A DNA stretch of 64,000 nucleotides from Acanthaster planci (taxonomy: Eukaryota; Echinodermata; Asteroidea; Valvatida; Acanthasteridae). Where the stretch lies: contig NW_019091409.1 of NCBI RefSeq assembly GCF_001949145.1, forward strand, positions 1,222,412 through 1,286,411, in the 5' to 3' direction. The notes under the pieces were generated by a model that ran no database searches, was not told the origin of the DNA, and was given only the letters and a program-made list of their open reading frames with translations. The position numbers and the translations under genes were made by a program. Positions 55,151 through 64,000 of the stretch are shown here, piece by piece (the stretch's first letter is position 1; each line of letters begins with the position of its first letter).

Positions 55151-57530
55151 TTTGTGGCAGAAATTAGGGATGGGCATTTAGGGGGATCTTTTTATTGGAT
55201 GGTGGGGGGGACTGACATGAGACACTATATGGGGGGCGATGTTTATGATAAATGCACATCAGTATTATGTACATACATTTAATCCATGCACAATATTACA
55301 GAATGTAAGTTATTAAGTCTTCACAATCCTCTTTTTGCTCGCCACAAAAAAGTGGGGGGTTGGTTCTATAGCCCCCTCAAATCATGGGGGGGGGGAATAT
55401 ATCCCCACCCACCCCCTACCAGAATCCCCTGTGGATACATTATACAGGTTTCCGTCTAAACAAAAATGGGAAAATGATCGGTGGTGAGGAATCTGCCCTA
55501 AGCAGAAGGCATCCAAATTATCGACAACTTGCAAGCAATTTCCACTGTTCTAGAAACGGTTTTTACCCTGCACAAACAGTCTGTCCAGAATCTCTTAGTG
55601 CGTATTGTTGTTATCTCCGTCCGATTGCATTATTGTTCAACAGTTCTACGGGTTGTTTCTTTCGTGTGACATAACTAAAACTGTTTAGGTATTCAGCTGC
55701 CGAAATAGTATTTTAGTTGTTTTCGCCAACAGCTGTGCGTACATAGCATAATCTCTCATACATGCAGGGCTTGCTATCTCAAAAGGAAGTAATTCAATAA
55801 CCCAACAACCATAACAACAGCAGAATGATTGACGCAAGCTGACAAGGGCACAGCTAACAGGTATCTTTCATTAGTTGGCATGTTTATTCCAGGAAATTAA
55901 TGATTAAACTTTTCATCTTTAAACCAGCACACTGTTGCCTATCAACAATAATGTCAAATTAACTTCAGGTGTTTTAGTAGCCTTAATATACTCATTGCAT
56001 CCAGACCAGAAAAGAATTAAATTTGAGTATTTGGCCTACACATAACGTAATACACATGTATAACCTATTCCAAAGTGGTGGTTCCTTAGGTTAGAATTGA
56101 ACTTTGCTGGTTCAAGAACGATTATGACGTTAACACATTACGGTCGCATCGCTAAAAACAAAATGAAAACTCCTGGCCAACATGGCTCTTTTCAACCGAT
56201 GAAGGAGTGCTTCCGCTCGAGGATGGCTGTCTCATCTCGTAGGGGGTTTGGCTATGGCAGGTAAAAGTGAGCCTGAAGCCCACCGAACTAAAAAATCACT
56301 TACCAAGCCCCTTCGTCTGCCGCTGAAACTCTGGAGTCGACTAGGAGGGTGTCCTATCGTGCTTTCATTGGGTTCATCTGTATTACTGTAAATGAGTGCA
56401 TTATGCGCACCTTTCAGTTTCTCTCTCTTTCTTCAGTTTTAATCGCGTCTTTTTCCAAATTACATTAGCTTTTATATACGGAGGCAAAATTGTACCCTGT
56501 ATGAAAGTGGGTTTTACATTAAACACTTCAAATTGTGTGAAATAAACGGAAAGGGTGAAAGGAGGGGATGAGTTTGGTGATGTAGGTGAAAAGATGACTT
56601 CAGATAAAGACAAAGACTTGAGATGATAAGCCACAGAAGAGGGAGTGAACGAATACATGTACATGTATGTTATAGGCCCTAACCGGGAAAACTCGGAAAT
56701 AGCCCATTAATGGTTGAGCTGCTGACACCAGAAGACGACAGCTGGATGTCGGTAAACAGAATATTTGAAAATCCCACCTACGTCAGCTTGACCTCAGCAT
56801 CGGCTGTTAGGGGGATGTTGGACCGCCGTGCACCAACCGTACTTACACACTGACGCCCCGACGCAAATACCACCTGCAGCCAACGGTACGTTTTCACCGA
56901 CTAATTTTTCAATCCCATACCGACTTTCCAAATCCGTTGGCCCGACGTTATATTCTTTTCCAACTTCTACCCAAGATGCTGCCCTGATATTCGAGCAACA
57001 CTATCTCACCTTCCCGCATTCTCCCTCAAGATGAAAATAATGTATCAGTCCATCGACATCCCAAATCTGCCAAACTGCTAAGATCGATCTGTTCTTCAAA
57101 CCTTCGATATACCTGGGCATTCTGCTTGTCAGTGTCAAGTATGTGTGATGACGAATTGACTGTGGGTCACGTTAACATAAGAAGGGGATTGATAGCAAGA
57201 TTTTACTTTAATTTTGCAGGCAAGATTCAAATTAGGCTTAACAGATCGTTATAGATGCCTGCTTGTATGCAGGCAGGACGTGGCTTTGACGTGGCAGATA
57301 GATCATACCCTGAAAGACAGCCCAACACCACTGGATGAACATGTCCGTTGTTATTTGTCCCACTGACGTTGGCAAAACTGAATAACAAAGGTCAAAACGC
57401 CGACGCTGGCTGGAGGGACTGACCAGTGATAACGCGGCCAAAATTTCGGTTGTCTTCGTCCTCATAGGCAGCCTGACATAATTTCACAAACGTTGGCCGA
57501 CCGTCTACATGGTGTGACTGTATGATGTAT
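55150..57530 (+). repeat. Duplicated spacer unit, counterpart of 17220-22000
   Basis: Collinear with the spacer after copy 1 but compact: 55700-56080 matches 18470-18880, 56605-57180 matches 20960-21440, 57188-57530 matches 21610-22000. It lacks the Penelope element. G- and C-homopolymer runs near 55200 and 55390 resemble those near 17460, 17970 and 43310, pointing to a dispersed G-run-bearing repeat. Confidence 0.75.
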
Positions 57531-58850
57531 TTTGGCTGACCAAAGCCGACGTTGCGCAGACTACGTCTTAGCAGCTTAATGAGCAATTCCTTTTTCAGTA
57601 TACTGTAGCGTGTCCTACTGATAGGGTTCTGACGCTTACACAGACACAAACAGCTAGCCACAAATCGCCGTTCCGGCCAAGAAATCTTGGTTTTTATTTC
57701 TTTTACGTTTCAACACTGTGTCGATCCAAATCTCTAGACACGAGGCGTCTAGCCGGGGACTGCGCAGGCGCGAGGCGGGAAAACCGCGGGCCGTTCGCAT
57801 ACTAGCGGGGGCAGCCAGCTAGCTCAATGCAGGTCCGAGTTGGTGCCCTCACCGGCCGGACCCGCCCGCGCTACAATACAGTCACAACCTTTAGGCTTCG
57901 GCACCCTTGGTGCCAAGAGCACGTTCGCTATGGGCTCCTATACTGCCCGAATTTCAGATCCAATCCACAGTCAAGTAGCTGTTCAAAGCTACCAAGGAAC
58001 TCGGCATAGGAGTCTCATCGCTGAGTACAGACTGTAGGCTGTAGGCACGTGACTGTGTGAACTGGAGAGCCTTGTCTGTTCCGAACAATCATCACCAATT
58101 GGAAGCCTTTAATCACACTCCCAAATCGTTATTAGCGTTGTCACTGAAATTGATACAACAATAAGGGCAATGACGAACTTCACGGAAATATATAAGAAAG
58201 AACTTCGATATGTTTGCGCTATTACCTTTGCGTTCAATTTTCCAAGCTAAAAAGGTATGATACCAGTGGCAGTTAGGGCAATGGGTAATGATCGAATCTG
58301 TGATTGAACGTTAAGTGTGCTGTTCCTACACTGTTGTTCATGGTTCAAGAATGGTCACAACTTTTGGTAGCAATGGGAAACCTCTTCGATTGCTCAAGAT
58401 GTGGAAGCAACAAATTCTAAATTTCAATTTGCAATTAATAAGAAAAACGAGCATCTTAATGAATGATCTAATTATGAGTAATAATTGGGAAGAATGGAGT
58501 TATTCAGTTACTCTATCTACAACAGTTCCTTAGGGGAATCCAGTGTGAATTACTTCCCATGAGAAAAATTCCCTCTGTGCTTTACACGTCGTTGGCGACA
58601 GTTGAGGAAGCTATGATACAAATACAATTTTGAATTAAATCGAACTGTAACTCTCATGACACGTGCTACATCAAATAAACCCTCCTCAAAAATGTGTAAA
58701 TTGATGGCTGTCACGAAATGCGTAAATGGTTTGTGATTTTTCTAAAACAAACACCAGTATAGAGCCACAAAGCAAAAATTTCCACAGGGTTTAGTCGCAA
58801 ATTCCAAAGGGGGAAGTGGAATCATTTTAAAAAGGTAAAGGGAATGTGTC
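57531..58850. other. Spacer with a GC-rich patch, no gene recognised
   Basis: 57720-58040 is GC-rich (CTGCGCAGGCGCG word also seen at about 22260 in the gypsy 3' region), which might be an old LTR remnant, but I cannot align the rest. No coding region is supported. Confidence 0.35.
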
Positions 58851-59309
58851 ACGGATTTGCTTTCTTGCCAACTTTAGCCACCCTGTCAATGCCTTCAAGG
58901 GTAGAGGAAATGGCCTCTTCTGGAGAAAGGCCACTGCAAAGAGTTAAACTGTAAATAAATACGTCAAAATGCAAAAACCACCAATAATATCCTACCCTGG
59001 CCAGTCCATGCTGAAAACCTGGTTGAGTCACTTTAAAGTCAGGGCCTCCTCTATCCAGAAAAAATTCCAGTCGGCTTCCAGCCAATTTCCATTATATTAC
59101 AAAAACAGTGCCTGGGCCAGGCAGTGGAATGCTTTTTTTAATCAGTGACAGCTGTCAGGAACTTGTCAGAAGCCTGTTTCGGCTGTCTTTGAAGTGTTAT
59201 TTTGGCGGAAAGGTGGTGTTGTGGCTTGGTTGGCACGTGGCAAGACCCCCCCCCATCGGGTTAGCCTGGGAAACAAGGCCCCTGACGGTACTGTGATCTA
59301 CTTTTTTGC

Positions 59310-59458
59310 AGGTTTTAGGAGCTGTAGAGGCTACAGGAGAACAACTAAAGTATTTAAATGCCCTTAATAAGGAATCTGAGCTCCGAAACCCGAGAAATGA
59401 TATGGCCTCTTCAGAAGAGCAGCCCGTGCAGCCAAAAATACCTAAGGGCATCGTAGGG
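59310..59458 (+). other. Exon-like segment of unknown origin
   Basis: A pyrimidine-poor but valid acceptor (TTTTTTGCAG) is followed by an open frame that reads GAVEATGEQLKYLNALNKES and later DMASSEEQPVQPKIPKG, then a possible donor GTAAAA at about 59459. A short segment at 58860-58950 contains a similar ATGGCCTCTTCTGGAGAA word. I recognise no family; it could be a transposon protein fragment or chance. Confidence 0.25.
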
Positions 59459-59674
59459 TAAAAATTTAGCTAGTTTCACCGCGCATGGGTATAGCCCTGA
59501 TTTGAGAAACTGTCTACGAACGTACACAACTGTTTCACAACTTTGCACAAGTAATGATCCCCAGTGACCATATTTCCAAACAACATACAATGGCAACATT
59601 TACTACAATGGCAACATTTACTGGAACATCTGCTCGACACACGTTACGGTTCTATACATTACACAAAATAGAGC

Positions 59675-59929
59675 CTTGTTACGTTTGTACTTTGTACAGG
59701 GAAAGTAGATTAGCTAACTTCGGTTCCTTATACTCTTGCGTTATCTCTGCTCCGCTTGAGACTCACAACATCTGCATCTTGATAATGTTTGTCCTGGTCT
59801 TTGACACTTGTGTGGTACCTCCACGACTATAGAATCTTTGGGTTTTATTTTAGTTAAAAGAGGCACTTACAGAGGTCCATGCCAGTTAGCTTGTTGCAGT
59901 GTGAGCCGTTCCGGTTAGAGCAAGACACC
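59675..59929 (+). promoter_or_regulatory. Conserved promoter and 5'UTR block of carboxypeptidase copy 3
   Basis: Same layout as the blocks before copies 1 and 2, with TTATCT (59741-59746), TATA-like GTTAAAAG (59853-59860), GGCACTTACAGAGGTCCATG and CCAGTTAGC. The first GATA site is altered here (AGCTAA instead of AGATAA). Similarity to copy 2 extends upstream to about 59590, where a short ATGGCAACATTTACT repeat is tandemly doubled. Confidence 0.6.
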
Positions 59930-62900
59930 ATGCAGTTGCTATTCGTATTGCTGACACTCTTCGCTGTCGCACACGGCAAGAGTTATGATGGGTAGGTTTC
60001 CTCATACATTTTAGGGAATTGCGACTTAACGTTTTATGGATGTCTGCAGTTTCTATGAGAAAATACAAAATAAAATACTTCTTCAAAATTTCTTGGTAAA
60101 GTCAGGTTTGACAGCAAAGGGTATAAAACAGGGATGTCGCAGTTTAGATAAAGAGCATCAACTATATTTCCTTCTGTGACCCAACTTTTGAACTTTTTGT
60201 CGAATCAACTGCCAATAATTAAAAATGCTTTGCAGCTAAAGAGCGGATTCCAACAACGTCTTGGTTATTTTATGTCAAAGGAACAGTGCGGCAGCATCAG
60301 GTGCGAGATAATTCAATCAATCAATGGCAGGGTGGGGTGGGGTGTTTATCATTTAAAAAGTGTTTAATCTGTCGACTTGTACAGGAAATAAAGACTTTCA
60401 CCTTAAGTCACGAAAATGTGGCCTGCACTCATGGCAAATTAGACATACTTCTTACGTGTGGTAATTAAGATTCTTTTTTGCGTATGTATTTTCTGAAAGA
60501 GAGCTTTTAAAGTTTGCTTCAATGATATTCTCAACATTTCCACCTTTGCAGGTATCAAGTATTTGAAATCACACCCAAATCAAGAACTCAGTTTCAACAG
60601 ATGATGGATTTGGACGGGCAATTCTTTGACGACGTAAGTATATCCTATGAGTGTCTTGAAGCCTTCTTGATTAAAACTTACTACAGCGGTTTTGCTCTAG
60701 AGATGTAAAATTATGCGTAGATACATGTTGTGATTGGTTTTGCCTAATGGGCCAGCGAAACACTTGATTTGGCCCTAGGTTCAACCCGACTAATACACAT
60801 AATTACAGTATAATTTAATAGTTTTATGTATACCACTACCAACATACAGCTTGATTTCTTGAAGACCAAACCCGTCGGCGAACCCAGTCAAGTGATGGTG
60901 CCTCCCATGCACGTGGACAAGCTCAAGGAAGCTTTGGAAGAGTTGCAAATTGAGTTTGGGGTATACATTGACAACCTCCAACCCCTCATTGACAAAGAGA
61001 CGAAAGCTATCGCCTCACGTGAGAAGGCAACAACCTTAGCAAGTTTCGATTACAAAGTATACCACAGCGTGCAAGAGGTAGGCCCCCCCCCCTTGTAGGA
61101 TCAAATTTAACTCGACTAAATGTGAACAAGCCATGTTGTCAAACTGATGTTTAATGTCAGTCAAGTCACTTCAAAATTTCTGATTTCTGCAAGAACTTTT
61201 ACAGTTTTTAATGTTGTATCACATCAAGTGTTCTGCAAAGACTTCACAAATTTTACGTTGCCTTTTAATTGTAGATAATAATAGTTTTAAACAATAGACA
61301 CTAGGGATAAATGAAAACGGGTTGGCGTCGTTCTACGTCTAATACACTCCGCTCCGAGCGGAACAAAAGAGGGCGTGTTTTTTGGTACTCGCCGCATAAT
61401 AGACACGCCATGAGGCGTGCAAGTATAATTTGACGCGGAGCACGCTGAGTACGCGTAACTAACTTATTCCACCTTGTATGGTCTTTGCGTACACGCAGAA
61501 CGCGTGCAAGAACCCGCTTGTAACCCACCTATCTTTCTTTCGCCGATTGGGGGTGCACTTCAGCTCGGGAGGATACAACACAAAGAGCATGGCTGTAAAT
61601 CGGGCAGGGTAGGGTATATATACATATCCCCCTACTTTTTGAGGTGGGGGTGTTACATTTTCTGCTTAACTGCTACCTGGAACAAGTCACTCTGGTCATT
61701 TACTCCCAGCATAACACAAGGTACAGGCAGGCAAACATAGCCAAAGTACACCAGTACTCAAGTCTGAGGCTGAGTGCATGTGCGCGGGGAATCTGTTGAG
61801 TAGATTCACCAAGCACCAGAGCAAGTACTACACCAAGGGCTATATCAAGTGCCGAGTGTTATGGCAAGGTTTAATCTAAAAATAAACAAACAAAATCTTT
61901 CTGATCGATTGACAAATTGATACAAATTACACACGGTACATGTACATGTTATGCACAATGATATAAACCTTAATTTCCTAAACGTGCCGACATACTAGCA
62001 TACTAGTATTACAATTCTTGCGGGTACACTTTGAATTGCCCTTTAAAACATCATGTTGAATATGCCTATATGACCGTGCATGTGGAATTTACATATCGCT
62101 GAACTACTACAATCGAACTCGATGTCTCGACAACGTTTCACAAAAAAACCTCTTAAAATTTACGACTCTGCGGGACTCTAGGAAAGTTTCACAACAGCTG
62201 CAGAAAATATAGGCCTAGTGTACATCCACTGTTACAAAGTATATAGACAAATACCCAAATTGGGAATTATTATGGGCAGTTTTCGCCTTGCAGTTTATCT
62301 GGTCAATCCAACCTCTGCAAAGGCAGTCCTTCACACACCCAAGAATTAATGAGCGATCGCAAAACGCGTACATTCTGGAACACGTTTTGTTACCTTTGAC
62401 CCCTAAACTTTCGGATACGTTACCGGTGGAATGGGCTATTGACTCATTCCCAAACTTTTTTTTGTCGCGAGCAAATAATTAAAGCCGGTTTTGAAGGATT
62501 TTTCAGACTTTCAACGACCAAAATGTATTCAATATCACCCACAAAATTACAGATGTACCTCAATATCAACATCAACCTCCAATATTGAGTCATATCATGT
62601 CACCTCCGCCTCGTTTTTCAAATTTTCATGGCCAGGCAGTCATCTCTCCCGCCTTTCCTCATCCCCTATCCCCTCCAATTTCTGGCAAAAATTTACAGCA
62701 CTGACAAAGAGGCACTCACCAACTATTGTCCAGTCGGCGCGTCACTGAATTGTTTCTCAATTTTTGTTTGCTTTTGTTTAGATCTCGGACTGGATGACAG
62801 ACTTCAGCCAAACCGAGTCCACAAGTTCCCTTACCATCAAGGAAATCTATATAGGCCATTCATTTGAGGGACGTTCTATTAAGGCACTGAAGGTGAGACA

Positions 62901-63766
62901 AGTGAAGCATAATGTCTGACTGTCCATACACAGCCACTTAGAATTGTTTGCGTGGGAGACAGTGTGTTAACTTCTCTTCCTCCATTCCCATGGAAAAGGA
63001 CCTGGCTTGAAAACAAGACGAGGATGAAAAAAATAAAACAGAATGAATGAATGTTTTGACCCTTGGGGCAGAGTTGTAATGACTCGAGTCAATGACTCGA
63101 CTCCAGTCTGACTCGAGTCACATTTTTTGGCGTGTCGACTAGAGTCCCGACCGGTAAATGACTCTGCTCAAGTCTCTGCGATCAAATCCCGGACTCGACT
63201 CAACTCGAATCTCTAATAGAGACCAGATTACAAGCGTTTCCTCTTACAGATTTCTACAGGGAGCGGTCGGCTTGGTGCTTACACCCAAGGGGGCATAGAT
63301 GCTAGAGAATGGATCTCGCCTGCCACTGTCATCTACGTCGTCCAGAAGGTCAGAAAATAATGTCCTGCATAATTTGCTATCTTATCAGCCCACCTAATAT
63401 TCCCTTTTTCCATCGGCAAGATCCAACGTTGACATGATTTTTTTTCGAATCAACAATGATAATGAGGGAAGTTCCGAAGTTCCCCTACAGAGAGTGACAA
63501 ACTCGATGCAAATATATGCAGTGTCCTACAAACAATGCACATTCACCAAAGCCCTAAATGCTCCTAGCATTGGGATATTTCCGATTCCATGCAGTCCCTA
63601 TTAGGGACTTAAAGCAAATTCAACCCTTCTGATTTACCATGTGCACCAGTTTGTAGCAGGCTTCAAGAGTGGGTACAGCGCAGCCACCACATTTTTCAAC
63701 AAGTTTGACTGGTACGTTATCCCCCTGCTCAACCCTGACGGTTACCACTACACTCGTCCAGAGTCG
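59930..63766 (+). CDS. Preprocarboxypeptidase A/B copy 3 (M14A), 5' six exons, zinc ligand changed
   Basis: Exons 59930-59991, 60552-60633, 60850-61077, 62782-62892, 63250-63348, 63650-63766, all with GT-AG borders and open frame; exons 7-10 lie beyond the window. Signal peptide MQLLFVLLTLFAVAHG, then the propeptide ([20 protein letters not shown], exon 3 with [20 protein letters not shown]). The zinc motif HxxE reads IDAREW: the codon at 63298-63300 is GAT where copies 1 and 2 have CAT, so His69 (residue 178 here) is Asp. Glu181 and Arg of the motif stay. Exon 6 is normal (FDWYVIPLLNPDGYHYT). The change would weaken or abolish zinc binding; the enzyme may be inactive or use an altered site. 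One base could also be a read error. Confidence 0.85.
61078..62781. other. Intron 3 of copy 3
   Basis: Homologous to intron 3 of copy 2 outside its insertions (TTTCTGATTTCTGCAAGAAC against TTTCTGACTTCTGCAATAAC). A GC-richer patch at 61320-61560 has no counterpart and no recognisable gene. The last 350 bp before exon 4 align with copy 2. Confidence 0.6.
63060..63230. repeat. Degenerate GACTCGAGTCA repeat in intron 4 of copy 3
   Basis: Many imperfect, partly palindromic copies of GACTCGAGTCA or TGACTCGA within about 160 bp. The words overlap AP-1-type TGACTCA sites, but the structure is that of a low-complexity tandem repeat. Confidence 0.65.
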
Positions 63767-64000
63767 GTACGTCTGATTTATTTTCAATTAAACGATAACC
63801 AATGTGGCATCAGCCACAAATTTACTCTTGGCCTAGCCCTCGCCCCCCTCTTGGTCTGATATTCCTACAAAATGGTTACCTCCCGTCTCTTACAGGAAAG
63901 CACATACATTTAGTAAACAGTTACTGAAGAAAATAATTCACGCGCACAATTAAAAGACATAAAAGTTTGCGTCACACCTTCCAGTTCAAAATGACAACAC

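Overview
The window is eukaryotic, intron-rich and crowded with transposons. It fits a marine invertebrate deuterostome; amphioxus-like is my guess from the mix of Penelope, Tx1/L1-like LINE, Ty3/gypsy, hAT and many foldback elements, but no sequence here proves the species. Two assembly gaps (16570-17163 and 32968-33958) interrupt it.

The only cellular genes I can support are three tandem plus-strand paralogues of a secreted M14A digestive-type metallocarboxypeptidase (preprocarboxypeptidase A/B). Copy 1 (1850-10944) has ten exons but carries a frameshift in exon 4. Copy 2 (30514-53228) has ten intact exons encoding 427 residues. Copy 3 (59930 to beyond the window end) shows its first six exons and replaces the first zinc-ligand histidine with aspartate. 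Exon borders and phases are the same in all three, and a promoter block of about 240 bp precedes each. The active-site pocket has Glu where bovine CPA has Ile255, so copies 1 and 2 look B-like (basic C-terminal residues).

The intergenic spacers after copies 1 and 2 are collinear and homologous, so the duplicated unit is gene plus 3' spacer. Size differences come from insertions. Spacer 1 (10945-30513) gained a Penelope-like element (minus strand, about 19.2-20.8 kb), a decayed gypsy on the minus strand (about 22.1-26.2 kb) and a second gypsy on the plus strand (about 26.5-29.9 kb). Intron 1 of copy 2 gained a hAT element that itself holds an L1/Tx1-like LINE (30672-35818) and a separate 3.2-kb insertion (36570-39779). 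Intron 3 of copy 2 gained a 2.4-kb long-inverted-repeat element with nested insertions. Intron 7 gained a related CACGTATGTTC-ended element, a 0.8-kb inverted-repeat element and a 66-bp perfect palindrome. The paralogous introns give the empty sites.

I saw no new biochemical system. The most useful leads are the zinc-ligand change in copy 3, the frameshifted but otherwise intact copy 1, the conserved promoter blocks, the nested insertions with readable target-site duplications, the Penelope element with an internal repeat in its protein, and an unassigned exon-like segment near 59.3 kb.
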